Shown: positions 51,797 through 61,510 of the stretch, in pieces
Numbering within the stretch: the stretch's first letter is position 1
Layout of the letters: each line of letters begins with the position of its first letter
NCBI GenBank assembly: GCA_016235165.1
Contig: JACRLX010000037.1
Coordinates: forward strand, 1 to 64,000
DNA: 64,000 nt
Reading direction: 5' to 3'
From: Rhodocyclales bacterium
GTDB lineage: Bacteria; Pseudomonadota; Gammaproteobacteria; Burkholderiales; Rhodocyclaceae
Notes under the pieces: generated by a model
What the model saw: the letters and a program-made list of their open reading frames with translations, nothing else
Database searches by the model: none
What the model was told of the DNA's origin: nothing
Made by a program: the position numbers and the translations under genes

Positions 51797-53332
51797 TCAG
51801 GTTTCTTCGGTCAGCAGCGAGATGCCCAGCAGGGCGCGGCGACGCAGCCAGGGGCTGGGCCGGTAGCGCGGATCGCCCGATATGGCCTGCATGGTTTCCA
51901 GCACGGTGAGGACATTCCTCCCACCCAGCGCATCGCCAAAGGCCAGCGGGCCCCTGGGGTAGCCGAGGCCCAGGGTCACCGCGCGGTCGATGTCGGCGGC
52001 ACTGGCCACGCGCTGCTGGGCGATGTCGCAGCCGATGTTGACAATGCAGGCGACGATGCGCTGGGCGACGAAGCCGGCGCTGTCGCGAATCATGCTGACC
52101 GCCGTGCCGTCGGCGGCGAACATGGCGCGCGCCGCATCGCGCATCGCCGGCGTGGTCAGGGGCGTGGTCATCAGCGTGCGGCGGGAGCTCTTCGCCGCCT
52201 GGATGCCGAACAGGCAATCGACCGCGACGGTGCGTTGCGGGTCGAGGCCCTGTTCGACACAGGCGGTGGTGGCGTCGCCGCCGAGCGGGGTGACGATGCA
52301 CAATGCATCGGCGCTGGGCAGGTAATCGGTTTCCACCTCGATGCCGGCGGCGCCGGCGATTTCGCGCAGCACGTCGGCCCATTCCGGATGCGTCTGGCTG
52401 AACCAGACCCGCGCCGGCAGCGCCGACGGTGCCGACACCTCGGGCGGCGCGACGGCGTCCTTGCCGTAGTCGTAAAAGCCGCGCCCGGTCTTGCGTCCCA
52501 GCACGCCGCCGGCGAGGCGCTGCGCGGCGAGCGGTGATGGCCGGTAGCGCGGCTCCTGGTAATACTGGTGGTAGATCGATTCCATCACCGGATGCGAGAC
52601 ATCGAGGCCGGTGAGGTCGAGCAGTTCGAAGGGGCCCATGCGGAAGCCGGCGGCTTCGCGCATGATGCGATCCACCTCGCGGAAATCGGCGACGCCTTCG
52701 CCCAGCACGCGCAGGGCTTCGGTGACGAAGCCGCGGCCGGCGTGATTGACGATGAAGCCGGGCGTGTCCTTGGCCCGCACCGCCGTGTGACCCATGCGGC
52801 GGCCCAGCGCGAGCAGTGCCTCGGTGACCCAGGGTGCGGTGAGCAGGCCGTCGATCACCTCGACGATCTTCATCAGCGGCACCGGGTTGAAGAAGTGGAA
52901 GCCGCCTACGCGCTCGGGGCGCTGGCAGGCGGCGGCGATCGAGGTTACCGACAGCGACGAGGTGTTGGTGGCGAGGATGCAGTCGGCGCCGATGATGTCT
53001 TCGAGCTGGCGGAACAGCGTCTTCTTGACCTCGATGTTCTCGACGATGGCCTCGATGATCACGCAGGCCGAAGCGAGGTCTTCGAGGCGGCTCACGACCT
53101 CCAGCTTGGCGTTCGCGGCGGCAAGCGCCTCGGGCGAAATCCTGCCTTTCTCGGCCAGCTTGCCGAGCGTGCCGGTGACGGTTTCGCGGGCACTGGCGGC
53201 GGCGCCGTGCAGGGCATCGAACATCAGCACGCGGATGCCGGCCTGGGCGGCGATCTGGGCGATGCCGCGTCCCATGGCGCCGGTGCCGACGATGCCGATG
53301 CAAAGCCCGGCGGACTGGATGTCCACGGGCAT
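51797..53332 (-). CDS. 3-hydroxyacyl-CoA dehydrogenase, PaaH-type
   Basis: A 511-residue enzyme with the Rossmann motif [20 protein letters not shown] at the start, [10 protein letters not shown] and [16 protein letters not shown] with the catalytic His, and two C-terminal dimerisation domains, the second a diverged repeat ([15 protein letters not shown]). This double C-terminus is typical of PaaH, which oxidises 3-hydroxyadipyl-CoA in phenylacetate breakdown. No other paa genes are near, so the substrate is unproven. Start: ATG 53332 listed; GTG 53350 (overlapping the bamD stop) is possible. Confidence 0.88.
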   Translation of the reverse strand: MPVDIQSAGLCIGIVGTGAMGRGIAQIAAQAGIRVLMFDALHGAAASARETVTGTLGKLAEKGRISPEALAAANAKLEVVSRLEDLASACVIIEAIVENIEVKKTLFRQLEDIIGADCILATNTSSLSVTSIAAACQRPERVGGFHFFNPVPLMKIVEVIDGLLTAPWVTEALLALGRRMGHTAVRAKDTPGFIVNHAGRGFVTEALRVLGEGVADFREVDRIMREAAGFRMGPFELLDLTGLDVSHPVMESIYHQYYQEPRYRPSPLAAQRLAGGVLGRKTGRGFYDYGKDAVAPPEVSAPSALPARVWFSQTHPEWADVLREIAGAAGIEVETDYLPSADALCIVTPLGGDATTACVEQGLDPQRTVAVDCLFGIQAAKSSRRTLMTTPLTTPAMRDAARAMFAADGTAVSMIRDSAGFVAQRIVACIVNIGCDIAQQRVASAADIDRAVTLGLGYPRGPLAFGDALGGRNVLTVLETMQAISGDPRYRPSPWLRRRALLGISLLTEET

Positions 53333-53346
53333 CGCCTGCTGCCCGC

Positions 53347-54171
53347 TCACCACAGCTTCCACCAGGGCTCGGTCCGGTTCAGGCCGCGCACGTAGTATTC
53401 GCTGTTGGGGAAGTTTTTGCGCATCACGCGCTCGGTGTCGTCGCGCAAATCGTTCATGCCGAGCGTGTCGTAGGCCTTGATCATGACGAACAGGGCCTCT
53501 TCATTGGCCGGGGCATCGGCGTAGGTCTTGACCGCGGTCTGCGCGCGGTTGATGGCAGCGACATAGGCGCCGCGCTTCATGTAGTAGCGCGCGACATGGA
53601 CTTCGTGCGAGGCCAGGGCATTCACCAGGTACTTCATGCGCGCCGTGGCGTCGGGGGTGTATTTGCTTTCCGGAAACTTGCTCACCAGCACCTTGAAGGC
53701 GTCGAAGGATTCGCGCGCCGCCTTGGGATCGCGCTCGGTCAGGTCCTGCATGCTGACATAGCCGAGGAAACCGAGATCCTCGTTGAAGTTGGCGAGGCCC
53801 TTCAGGTAGTAGGCATAGTCGACATTGGGATGGTTGGGGTGCAGGCGGATGAAGCGGTCGCAGGCAGCGATGGCCGAGGCCGGCTCGGCCTGGCGGTAGT
53901 AGGCGTAGGCGACCTCAAGCTGCGCTTGCTGGGCATAGCGGCCATAGGGATAACGCGCTTCGAGCTTTTCGAAATACTTGATCGCCTTGTCGTAGCCGCC
54001 GTCGCTCATGGCCTCCTTGGCTTCCGAATACAGGCGGTTCGCCGACCAGCCGGCGGTCTCGTCGCTCGCTTCGGGCAGCAGGCCGCAGCCGCCGCTCAGG
54101 ATCGCAACGACCAGGGCCAGGAAGATCCCGCCCGGGGCAAGCCGACGGAGGAATGCCGCTAAACTAGGCAT
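53347..54171 (-). CDS. bamD: Outer-membrane assembly lipoprotein BamD
   Basis: A 274-residue lipoprotein: basic start, hydrophobic core and lipobox LSGGC with Cys29. The mature part is made of tetratricopeptide-like repeats ([60 protein letters not shown]). The sequence follows ComL/BamD closely. As part of the BAM complex with BamA it inserts outer-membrane proteins. A TATAAT box on the minus strand (54206-54201) fits its promoter. Confidence 0.95.
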   Translation of the reverse strand: MPSLAAFLRRLAPGGIFLALVVAILSGGCGLLPEASDETAGWSANRLYSEAKEAMSDGGYDKAIKYFEKLEARYPYGRYAQQAQLEVAYAYYRQAEPASAIAACDRFIRLHPNHPNVDYAYYLKGLANFNEDLGFLGYVSMQDLTERDPKAARESFDAFKVLVSKFPESKYTPDATARMKYLVNALASHEVHVARYYMKRGAYVAAINRAQTAVKTYADAPANEEALFVMIKAYDTLGMNDLRDDTERVMRKNFPNSEYYVRGLNRTEPWWKLW

Positions 54172-55135
54172 GGTGAAAACCTCGCAAGAAATAGCCGCCG
54201 ATTATAGCCGAAGCCCCCTGCCGGCCGGGGTAGCCACGGTGCCGGCGGAATGCGCCGGCTGGCGTCTGGATGCCGCTCTGGCGCAACTGTTTCCCGAGCA
54301 TTCGCGCAGTCGTTTGCAGGGCTGGCTCAGGCAGGGGCTGATCCGTGTCGATGGCGCCGTGGTGGCCCCGAAGTCGAAGGTTCATGGCGGCGAGCGGATC
54401 GAGTTCGACGCGGCGGCAGTCCCCGCCGTGGCTGGCGACGACCTTGCCGAGGAGATTGATCTCGTTATCGTGCATGAGGATGACGATATCATTGTCATCG
54501 ACAAGCCGGCCGGATTGGTGGTGCATCCGGGCAACGGCCAGCCTTCCGGTACCCTGCTCAACGCCCTGCTGCACCACGCGCCGCAACTGGCGGAGATTCC
54601 CCGTGCCGGCATCGTGCATCGCCTGGACAAGGACACCAGCGGGCTGCTGGTGGTGGCCAGGACGCTGACGGCGCAGACTGATCTGGTACGCCAGCTGCAA
54701 GCGCGCAGCGTCAAGCGCCACTACCTGGCGCTGGCGCTGGGCCGGGTCGAGCGCGACGGCACGATCGACGCGCCCATGGGCCGCCATGCGGTGCAGCGGA
54801 CCCGGATGGCGGTGGTCAAGTCTGGCGGCAAGGAGGCGCGCACCCATTACCTGGTGCGCGAGCGCTTCGACAAATGCAGCCTGCTGGAATGCCGCCTGGA
54901 AACCGGACGCACGCATCAGATCCGGGTGCACCTGGCTTCGGTCGGGCATCCCTTGGCCGGCGATCCGGTCTATGGCCGCGCCAAAAGCGGCGATCCGCGC
55001 CTTGATGCCTTCCCACGCCAGGCCCTGCATGCCTGGCGCCTGGCGCTGCGCCACCCGGCCAGCGGCGCGGAAATGTCCTGGGAATCGGCCTTGCCCGGGG
55101 ATTTCGCAAAGCTGCTGGAGTCGCTGCGTGCTTGA
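54170..55135 (+). CDS. rluD: 23S rRNA pseudouridine synthase RluD
   Basis: A 321-residue synthase with an N-terminal S4 domain (GWRLDAALAQLFPEHSRSRL, QGWLRQGLIRVDGAVV) and the RluA-type catalytic core (IVIDKPAGLVVHPGNG, IVHRLDKDTSGLLVVA with the catalytic Asp, ETGRTHQIRVHLASVGHPLA). It converts U1911, U1915 and U1917 in helix 69. ATG 54170 and the bamD ATG on the other strand share two bases; GTG 54173 would be an alternative. The start at the TVPAECAG segment seems too short for this group. Confidence 0.93.
   Translation: MVKTSQEIAADYSRSPLPAGVATVPAECAGWRLDAALAQLFPEHSRSRLQGWLRQGLIRVDGAVVAPKSKVHGGERIEFDAAAVPAVAGDDLAEEIDLVIVHEDDDIIVIDKPAGLVVHPGNGQPSGTLLNALLHHAPQLAEIPRAGIVHRLDKDTSGLLVVARTLTAQTDLVRQLQARSVKRHYLALALGRVERDGTIDAPMGRHAVQRTRMAVVKSGGKEARTHYLVRERFDKCSLLECRLETGRTHQIRVHLASVGHPLAGDPVYGRAKSGDPRLDAFPRQALHAWRLALRHPASGAEMSWESALPGDFAKLLESLRA
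54201..54206 (-). promoter_or_regulatory. bamD -10 box inside the rluD 5' coding region
   Basis: TATAAT on the minus strand, 30 bases before the bamD ATG. It lies within the rluD reading frame because the two genes overlap at their starts. Confidence 0.5.
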
Positions 55136-55853
55136 GCTGATCCAGCCCGACTGGCCCGCGCCCGGCGGCGTGCGCGCGCTGTCGACCACGCGCCACGGCG
55201 GCGTCAGCCTGGAGCCATGGTCCAGTTTCAATCTTGGCGATCATGTCGGCGATGATCCCCTGGCCGTGCAGGCCAACCGCCGGCGTTTGCGTCAACTGCT
55301 GCCGGATGAGCCGCGCTGGCTGCAACAGGTGCATGGCGTCGCCTGCGTCGATGCGGCACGGATAGCGGCGGGAGCGACCGCCGATGCCGCGTTCTCCCGC
55401 CAGCGCGGCGTGGTGTGCGCGGTGATGACGGCGGATTGCCTGCCGGTGCTGTTGTGCGACGATCAGGCGACGGTGGTAGGCATTGCCCATGCCGGCTGGC
55501 GCGGGCTGGCCGCCGGGGTGATCGAGTCCACGCTCGCCGCGATGGCTGTCCCGGGCGAGCGGCTGATGGCCTGGCTGGGGCCCGCGATCGGGCCGCGCGC
55601 CTTTGAGGTCGGTGGCGAAGTTCGCGCAGCGTTCATTGCCATCGATGGCGCCGCGAGTGCTGCCTTCACTCCGGCCGCGGAGGGCAAATGGCTGTGCGAC
55701 ATCTACCGGCTGGCGCGGCAGCGGTTGGCGGCGCATGGAATTCGCCGTGTTACCGGCGCCGACTTTTGCACCGCAAGCGAGCCGCGGCGGTTTTTCTCCT
55801 ATCGGCGCGATGGCGTCAGCGGGCGCATGGCCAGCCTGATCTGGCTTGAATAG
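55128..55853 (+). CDS. YfiH/LACC1-type multicopper oxidase-like protein
   Basis: A 241-residue protein of the polyphenol oxidase/purine phosphorylase family formerly DUF152. Landmarks: STTRHGGVS, the metal ligands in QQVHGVACVD (His), VMTADCLPVLLC (Cys) and GIAHAGWRGLAAG (His), and the end GADFCTASEPRRFFSYRRDG. Family members oxidise phenols in vitro or phosphorolyse purine nucleosides, and affect peptidoglycan in E. coli. GTG 55128 overlaps the rluD stop by eight bases, the usual rluD-yfiH coupling. Confidence 0.92.
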   Translation: MLELIQPDWPAPGGVRALSTTRHGGVSLEPWSSFNLGDHVGDDPLAVQANRRRLRQLLPDEPRWLQQVHGVACVDAARIAAGATADAAFSRQRGVVCAVMTADCLPVLLCDDQATVVGIAHAGWRGLAAGVIESTLAAMAVPGERLMAWLGPAIGPRAFEVGGEVRAAFIAIDGAASAAFTPAAEGKWLCDIYRLARQRLAAHGIRRVTGADFCTASEPRRFFSYRRDGVSGRMASLIWLE

Positions 55854-55858
55854 CGTGT

Positions 55859-56074
55859 TCAGGAGGGCGGTGGGGCGGATCCGTCGGCTTGCGTTGCAGC
55901 GGCTTCGCGGGCACGGCGCCGCCGGCCGCGTTCCGGCGTGCCCAGCAGCCAGAGCAGGAGGGCGACCGGAAACAGGCCGTATAAGCTGAATGTAAGGATG
56001 CCCGACGTAAGATTCGGCTCCGTCGCCGCCATCAGCACGGTGACGTAAAGCCAGGCAATCGCGATCACGTACAT
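55859..56074 (-). CDS. Small membrane protein, 71 aa
   Basis: Two hydrophobic helices (MYVIAIAWLYVTVLMAATEP and GILTFSLYGLFPVALLLWLL) joined by a short polar loop, then a basic RGRRRRARE stretch and a polar tail. I recognise the type as a conserved small membrane protein of betaproteobacteria without known function. It converges on the yfiH-like gene with a five-base gap and is divergent from phaC. Confidence 0.7.
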   Translation of the reverse strand: MYVIAIAWLYVTVLMAATEPNLTSGILTFSLYGLFPVALLLWLLGTPERGRRRRAREAAATQADGSAPPPS

Positions 56075-56101
56075 GGGCCAATTTTACGGCGACCCCTTGG
56101 C

Positions 56102-56130
56102 TTGACATGACTTATTGTGCAGTGCAAAAT
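56102..56130 (+). promoter_or_regulatory. phaC promoter with TGCA-rich PhaR-like operator
   Basis: TTGACA (56102-56107), a 17-base spacer, CAAAAT (56125-56130). The segment TTGTGCAGTGCAAAA (56115-56129) overlaps the -10 and resembles the TGC-rich sites bound by PhaR, whose gene is at 59617. Confidence 0.6.
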
Positions 56131-56154
56131 CGCACGTCTTCCCAGGAGCCACGG

Positions 56155-57882
56155 ATGTCGTCTTTTCCCGATCAGAACGCCGCGTTGCAGGCCATGATGC
56201 AGGCCGGCAATGCCATGGCGCAGGGCTTCAGCCAGTTTCTCGCCGATCAGCAAAAGCAGGGCATTCCCGGCACGGTCGCACCATCCTGGATTGCCGAATC
56301 CGAAGCGCTGAAGTCGCTGCAGCAGGAGTGGATGGCGCAGCATGCCAGCCTTTGGCAGGGCATGCTGGGCAAGGCGCCGGACCAGCCGGCGCCGCGGGTG
56401 GCCAGCGCCACCCCCGGTGACAAGCGTTTCGACGATCCGTCCTGGGCCGAGAGCCCGGTCTATGACTATCTGCGCCAGGCCTACCTGATCAACGCCGACT
56501 ATGTAAAACGCATGGTCGAGGCGGCGCCGATGGCGGACGGCCAGGCCAAGGACCGCATGCGCTTCCTGACGCGGCAGATGGTCGACGCGATGGCGCCGTC
56601 GAACTTCCTCGCCACCAATCCCGAGTTCGTCAAGACCGCGCTGGAGACCAAGGGTCTCAGCATCCAGAAGGGCATCCAGAACCTGATCGCCGACCTGGAA
56701 AAAGGCCGCATCTCGATGACCGACGACTCCGCCTTCGAGGTCGGCCGCAATCTCGCGGTGACGCCCGGCGCGGTGGTCTATGAAAACGAGCTGATGCAGC
56801 TCCTGCAGTATTCGCCGCAGACCGAGACCGTCGCGGCGCGGCCCTTCCTGATGGTGCCGCCCTGCATCAACAAGTACTACATCCTCGACCTGCAACCGGA
56901 AAACTCGGTGGTGCGCTACGCGGTGGAGCAGGGCAACACCGTGTTCCTGGTTTCCTGGAAGAACGTGCAGGCCGACCTGGGTCACCTGAGCTGGGACGAC
57001 TACATCGAGAGAGGCGCGCTGCAGGCCATCAAGGTGGTGCAGGAGATCTGCGGCATCGACCAGATCAATGCCCTGGGTTTTTGCGTCGGCGGCACCATCC
57101 TCGGCTCGGCGCTGTCCGTCGCCGCCCTGCGCGGCGAGAAGCCGGTGGCTTCGCTGACCCTGCTCACCACGCTGCTCGACTTTGCCGATTCCGGCGAGAT
57201 CGGCTGCCTGGTCGACGAAACCTCGGTGCAGGCGCGCGAGGCCACCATCGGCAAGGGCGGCCTGCTCAAGGGCAGCGAACTGGCCAGCGTGTTTTCCGCG
57301 CTGCGCGCCAACGACCTGATCTGGCAATACGTGGTCGGCAACTACCTGAAGGGCAGGACGCCGCCGGCTTTCGACCTGCTGTTCTGGAACGCCGACGCCA
57401 CCAACCTGCCCGGCCCCTTCCTCGCCTGGTACCTGCGCAACATGTACCTGGAGAACAACCTGCGCGTGCCGGGCAAGCTGGAGATGTGTGGCGTCAAAGC
57501 AGATCTGGGTCGCGTGGACATGCCGGCCTTCATCTATGCCAGCCGCGAAGACCACATCGTGCCCTGGAAGTCGGCCTACCAGAGCCGCGGCCTGCTCGGC
57601 GGCGAGACCACTTTCGTGCTCGGCGCCTCCGGCCACATTGCCGGCGTCATCAACCCGGCGGCGAAGAACAAGCGCAGCCACTGGATCAACGACAGCAAGA
57701 CCGCCAACGCCGACGAATGGTTCGACACGGCAATCGAGGTCAAGGGCAGCTGGTGGCCGGTGTGGGCCAACTGGCTCAGGGAACAGGCTGGCGGCGAGAT
57801 TCCGGCGCGCGCCAAACTCGGCAGCAAGGCCTACCCACCGGGCGAGCCGGCGCCGGGCAGCTATGTAAAGCAGAAGGCATGA
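56155..57882 (+). CDS. phaC: Class I poly(3-hydroxyalkanoate) synthase PhaC
   Basis: A 575-residue synthase. The lipase-like box is GFCVGG with Cys310 as nucleophile; the catalytic Asp is in SREDHIVPWKS and the His in GASGHIAGVINP. The N-terminal third (YLINADYVKRMVEAAP, FLATNPEFVKTALETKGLSI) is the regulatory domain of class I enzymes. It polymerises 3R-hydroxybutyryl-CoA into granules. ATG 56155 follows AGGAG by seven bases; the in-frame ATG at 56107 lies in the promoter. Confidence 0.96.
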   Translation: MSSFPDQNAALQAMMQAGNAMAQGFSQFLADQQKQGIPGTVAPSWIAESEALKSLQQEWMAQHASLWQGMLGKAPDQPAPRVASATPGDKRFDDPSWAESPVYDYLRQAYLINADYVKRMVEAAPMADGQAKDRMRFLTRQMVDAMAPSNFLATNPEFVKTALETKGLSIQKGIQNLIADLEKGRISMTDDSAFEVGRNLAVTPGAVVYENELMQLLQYSPQTETVAARPFLMVPPCINKYYILDLQPENSVVRYAVEQGNTVFLVSWKNVQADLGHLSWDDYIERGALQAIKVVQEICGIDQINALGFCVGGTILGSALSVAALRGEKPVASLTLLTTLLDFADSGEIGCLVDETSVQAREATIGKGGLLKGSELASVFSALRANDLIWQYVVGNYLKGRTPPAFDLLFWNADATNLPGPFLAWYLRNMYLENNLRVPGKLEMCGVKADLGRVDMPAFIYASREDHIVPWKSAYQSRGLLGGETTFVLGASGHIAGVINPAAKNKRSHWINDSKTANADEWFDTAIEVKGSWWPVWANWLREQAGGEIPARAKLGSKAYPPGEPAPGSYVKQKA

Positions 57883-57967
57883 AGCGCACGTCGATACCGG
57901 TCCGGGGCACGGGTTTCGGCGGGACCTACAAAGCCCCGACCCAACAATAATCGAGAGGAGTAGCAAA

Positions 57968-58708
57968 ATGCTGCGAGTTGCACTGGTAACGGGAGGCATG
58001 GGCGGCCTGGGCGAGGCGATCTGCATCAAGCTGGCGGCCCTGGGCTACAAGGTCGTCACCACTTACAGCCCCAGCAACACCAAGGCCAGCGAATGGCTGC
58101 GCACCATGAACGACATGGGCTACGGCTTCAAGGCCTATCCCTGCGACGTCGTCGATTTCGATTCCTGCAAGGCTTGCGTGGCGCAGGTCAGCGCCGACAT
58201 CGGTCCGGTTGAAGTGCTGGTGAACAATGCCGGCATCACCCGCGACATGACGTTCAAGAAAATGACCAAGGCTGACTGGGACGCGGTGATCCACACCAAC
58301 CTCGACTCCGCCTTCAACATGACCAAGCAGGTCATGGACGGCATGATGGAACGCGGCTGGGGCCGGGTCATCAACATTTCCTCGGTCAACGGCCAGAAGG
58401 GCGCCTTCGGCCAGACCAACTACTCGGCCGCCAAGGCCGGCATGCACGGCTTCACCAAGGCGCTGGCGCTCGAAGTCGCCAAGAAGGGCGTCACGGTCAA
58501 CACCATCTCGCCGGGCTACATCGGCACCAAGATGGTCATGGCGATCCCGCAGGAAGTGCTCGACAGCAAGATCCTGCCGCTGATTGCCCAGGGCCGTCTC
58601 GGTAAGCCCGAGGAAGTCGCCGGCCTGGTGGCCTACCTGGCTTCGGAAGAGGCGGCTTTCGTCACCGGCGCCAACATCTCCATCAACGGCGGTCAGCACA
58701 TGTACTGA
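57968..58708 (+). CDS. phaB: Acetoacetyl-CoA reductase PhaB, copy 1
   Basis: A 246-residue SDR: TGGMGGLGEAICIKLA for NADPH, NNAGITRDMTFKKM, SSVNGQKGAFGQTNYSAAKA with catalytic Ser, Tyr and Lys, and the PhaB end FVTGANISINGGQHMY. It reduces acetoacetyl-CoA to the 3R-hydroxybutyryl-CoA used by PhaC. It follows phaC by 85 bases with a GAGAGGAG site. Its first strand reads LRVALVTGG, one residue different from copy 2. Confidence 0.93.
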   Translation: MLRVALVTGGMGGLGEAICIKLAALGYKVVTTYSPSNTKASEWLRTMNDMGYGFKAYPCDVVDFDSCKACVAQVSADIGPVEVLVNNAGITRDMTFKKMTKADWDAVIHTNLDSAFNMTKQVMDGMMERGWGRVINISSVNGQKGAFGQTNYSAAKAGMHGFTKALALEVAKKGVTVNTISPGYIGTKMVMAIPQEVLDSKILPLIAQGRLGKPEEVAGLVAYLASEEAAFVTGANISINGGQHMY

Positions 58709-58787
58709 TCGTCACGGGCCGATGGCAGCGGCTTGCAGCGCGCCTTCGGCCCGACAGATTTCATTGGTCGCATAGGAAGCAGCAAAA

Positions 58788-59528
58788 ATGGCAAAGAAAA
58801 TTGCATTGGTAACGGGGGCGATGGGCGGCCTGGGCACGGCGATCTGCAAGTCGCTCTCCCAGAGCGGTTTCACCGTGGTGGCGAACTGCCTGCCGAATTT
58901 CCCCCCCAAGGATGAGTGGCTGGCCAAGATGAAGTCGGAAGGTTTCGACATTGCCGTGGCCGAAGCCGACGTGACTGACTTCGACGGCTGCGCCGCGATG
59001 GTGAAGAAGATCGAGTCGGAAATCGGCCCGGTCGATGTGCTGGTGAACAACGCCGGCATCACCCGCGATGCGATGTTCAAGAAAATGGAAAAGGGCCAGT
59101 GGGATGCAGTGCTGTCCACCAACCTCGATTCCGTGTTCAACGTCACCCACCAGGTGCTGCCCGGCATGGCCGATCGCGGCTGGGGTCGCGTCATCAACAT
59201 CTCGTCGGTCAACGGCGTCAAGGGCCAGTTCGGCCAGGCCAACTATTCGGCGGCCAAGGCCGGTATCCTCGGTTTCACCAAGGCGATCGCCGCCGAAGTG
59301 GCGAAGAAGGGTGTGACGGTCAATGCCATCGCCCCGGGCTACATCGGCACCGACATGGTGATGGCCATCAAGCAGGAAGTGCGCGATTCCATCGTCGCCA
59401 CGATCCCGATGGGACGCCTGGGCAAGCCGGAAGAAATCGGCGGCCTGTGTTCCTATCTTGTCTCGGACCTCGCCGGCTACATGACGGGGGCGACGCTGAA
59501 CATCAATGGCGGACTGCATTTCTGCTGA
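58788..59528 (+). CDS. phaB: Acetoacetyl-CoA reductase PhaB, copy 2
   Basis: A second 246-residue reductase, clearly paralogous to the one at 57968: TGAMGGLGTAICKSL, NNAGITRDAMFKKM, SSVNGVKGQFGQANYSAAKA, ending MTGATLNINGGLHFC. All catalytic residues are intact. The two copies differ throughout, so the duplication is old, and they may differ in cofactor or chain-length preference. The gap between them is 79 bases. Confidence 0.92.
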   Translation: MAKKIALVTGAMGGLGTAICKSLSQSGFTVVANCLPNFPPKDEWLAKMKSEGFDIAVAEADVTDFDGCAAMVKKIESEIGPVDVLVNNAGITRDAMFKKMEKGQWDAVLSTNLDSVFNVTHQVLPGMADRGWGRVINISSVNGVKGQFGQANYSAAKAGILGFTKAIAAEVAKKGVTVNAIAPGYIGTDMVMAIKQEVRDSIVATIPMGRLGKPEEIGGLCSYLVSDLAGYMTGATLNINGGLHFC

Positions 59529-59545
59529 CACCGCGGGTCGTACCT

Positions 59546-59583
59546 CCCTTCCGGCTCGCGCCGGAAGGGCCGTTGCAGCAACG
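59546..59583 (+). promoter_or_regulatory. Terminator-like hairpin and TTGCAGCAA palindrome before phaR
   Basis: CCCTTCCGG (59546-59554) / CCGGAAGGG (59561-59569) forms a nine-pair stem after phaB copy 2, without a T run. Right behind it lies CGTTGCAGCAACG (59571-59583), a palindrome of the TGC-rich kind that PhaR repressors bind. It sits 34 bases before the phaR start, consistent with autoregulation. Confidence 0.5.
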
Positions 59584-59616
59584 TAGTAATATGTCGCACC
59601 TGAGGGAGGAGTTCAA

Positions 59617-60171
59617 ATGGCCGCACAGAGCCGACTCATCAAGAAATATCCGAATCGCCGCCTGTATGACACCCGCACCAGCACCTACATCACGCTGGCG
59701 GACGTCAAGGAACTGGTGCTGGCGCATGAACCCTTTCAGGTGGTCGATGCCAAGAGCGGCGACGACCTGACGCGTTCCATCCTGTTGCAGATCATCCTCG
59801 AAGAGGAAGCCGGCGGCGCGCCGATGTTCTCCTCCGACCTGCTCTCGCAGATGATCCGCTTCTACGGCAATGCCATGCAGGGCATGATGGGCAGCTACAT
59901 CGAGAACAACATTCGCTCATTTACCGAGGTGCAGGCCAAGCTCAAGGAGCAGGCCAAGTCGCTTTATGGCGACACCGGTGGCGACAGCCAGGATCTCTGG
60001 GCGCAGTTCCTCAAGTTCCAGGGGCCCGCCATGCAGCACATGATGGGCGCCTACGTCGAGCAGAGCCAGAAGATGTTCCAGCAGATGCAGGACACCATGC
60101 AGGAACAGACGCGCAAGATCTTCCCCGGCATTTACCCGAAGCCGGAAGAGAAGACTGAGAAGAAGTCCTAA
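59617..60171 (+). CDS. phaR: Polyhydroxyalkanoate synthesis repressor PhaR
   Basis: A 184-residue protein. The N-terminal PHB/PHA accumulation DNA-binding domain reads [20 protein letters not shown], followed by [20 protein letters not shown] and [18 protein letters not shown]. The C-terminal half is helical and rich in Gln and Met ([20 protein letters not shown]), the part that binds PHB granules. PhaR represses phasin and its own gene until granules titrate it away. A GGGAGGAG site precedes ATG 59617. Confidence 0.95.
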   Translation: MAAQSRLIKKYPNRRLYDTRTSTYITLADVKELVLAHEPFQVVDAKSGDDLTRSILLQIILEEEAGGAPMFSSDLLSQMIRFYGNAMQGMMGSYIENNIRSFTEVQAKLKEQAKSLYGDTGGDSQDLWAQFLKFQGPAMQHMMGAYVEQSQKMFQQMQDTMQEQTRKIFPGIYPKPEEKTEKKS

Positions 60172-60178
60172 GGACGGC

Positions 60179-61510
60179 GTGACGAAGCGCAAGGCCCGCG
60201 CGCCGACCGTCGGATTCGTCTCGCTGGGCTGCCCCAAGGCGGCCTCCGATGCCGAGCAGATCCTGACCCGGCTGCGCGCCGAGGGCTACGCAATCTCGGG
60301 CACTTATGACGGTGCCGACCTCGTGGTGGTCAATACCTGCGGCTTCATCGATGCCGCGGTCGAGGAGTCGCTCGACGCCATTGGCGAGGCGCTGACCGAG
60401 AACGGCAGGGTCATCGTCACCGGCTGCCTGGGTGCCAAGGGCGACATCGTCCGCGAAACCCATCCGCGCGTGCTCGCCGTCACCGGGCCGCATGCCACGC
60501 AGGAAGTCATGGAGGCGGTGCATGCCGTTCTTCCGCCGGCGCATGATCCCTTCGTCGACCTGGTGCCGCCGCAGGGCATACGGCTGACGCCAGACCACTA
60601 TGCCTACCTGAAGATTTCCGAGGGCTGCAACCACCGCTGCACGTTTTGCATCATTCCCTCGCTGCGCGGCGACTTGGTCTCGCGGCCCATTGGCGAGGTG
60701 CTGCATGAGGCCGAGGTGCTGGCTGAGGCCGGCGTCAAGGAACTGCTGGTGATCTCGCAGGACACCAGCGCCTACGGCGTCGACGTCAAGTATCGCACCG
60801 GCTTCCACGGCGGCCGGCCGGTGAAGACGAGGCTATTGGAGCTGTGCAAGGAGCTGGGCAAGCTCGGCCTCTGGGTGCGCCTGCATTACGTCTATCCCTA
60901 TCCCAGCGTCGACGACCTGATCCCGCTGATGGCCGAGGGCAGGATCCTGCCCTACCTCGACGTGCCCTTCCAGCACGCCAGCCCGCGCATCCTCAAGCTG
61001 ATGAAGCGCCCGGCGTCCGCCGAAAAGGTGCTCGACCGCATCGCCGCCTGGCGCCGGGAAGTGCCGGACCTGGCGATCCGTTCCACCTTCATCACCGGCT
61101 TTCCCGGCGAGACCGAGGCCGAGTTCAACGAACTGCTGGACTTCCTCGACGAGGCCCGGCTCGATCGCGTCGGTGCCTTCTCCTATTCGCCGGTCGCGGG
61201 CGCGAGTGCCAACGAACTGGCCGGCGCCCTGCCCGAGGAGATTCGCGAGGAGCGCAAGGCACGCCTGCTGCGCCATCAGGAAGACATCTCCACCCAGCGC
61301 CTGGAACGCATGATCGGCCGCCGCATCCAGGTGCTGGTCGACGAGATCGACGAGGAGGGCGCCATCGCGCGCTCCCAGGGCGATGCGCCCGACGTCGACG
61401 GCCTGGTCTACATTGCCGACGGTCACGATCTGGAAATCGGCGAATTCGCCGAGGTCGAGGTCGTCGATTGCGACGTGCACGACTTGCACGCGACCATCGC
61501 CGTACCGTGA
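60179..61510 (+). CDS. rimO: Ribosomal protein S12 methylthiotransferase RimO
   Basis: A 443-residue radical-SAM enzyme. The N-terminal UPF0004 domain has [36 protein letters not shown] and VTGCLGAKG with three cluster cysteines. The radical-SAM CxxxCxxC is CNHRCTFC (near 154-161), followed by [10 protein letters not shown], and the TRAM domain closes the protein. It adds a methylthio group to Asp88 of S12. Start GTG 60179, no strong ribosome site; the stop overlaps the next start. Confidence 0.95.
   Translation: MTKRKARAPTVGFVSLGCPKAASDAEQILTRLRAEGYAISGTYDGADLVVVNTCGFIDAAVEESLDAIGEALTENGRVIVTGCLGAKGDIVRETHPRVLAVTGPHATQEVMEAVHAVLPPAHDPFVDLVPPQGIRLTPDHYAYLKISEGCNHRCTFCIIPSLRGDLVSRPIGEVLHEAEVLAEAGVKELLVISQDTSAYGVDVKYRTGFHGGRPVKTRLLELCKELGKLGLWVRLHYVYPYPSVDDLIPLMAEGRILPYLDVPFQHASPRILKLMKRPASAEKVLDRIAAWRREVPDLAIRSTFITGFPGETEAEFNELLDFLDEARLDRVGAFSYSPVAGASANELAGALPEEIREERKARLLRHQEDISTQRLERMIGRRIQVLVDEIDEEGAIARSQGDAPDVDGLVYIADGHDLEIGEFAEVEVVDCDVHDLHATIAVP

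Noticed and set aside
51780-53303. 507-codon minus-strand ORF, Arg/His-rich
   Set aside because: Alternate frame of the PaaH-type dehydrogenase on the same strand; low-complexity composition typical of GC-rich shadows.
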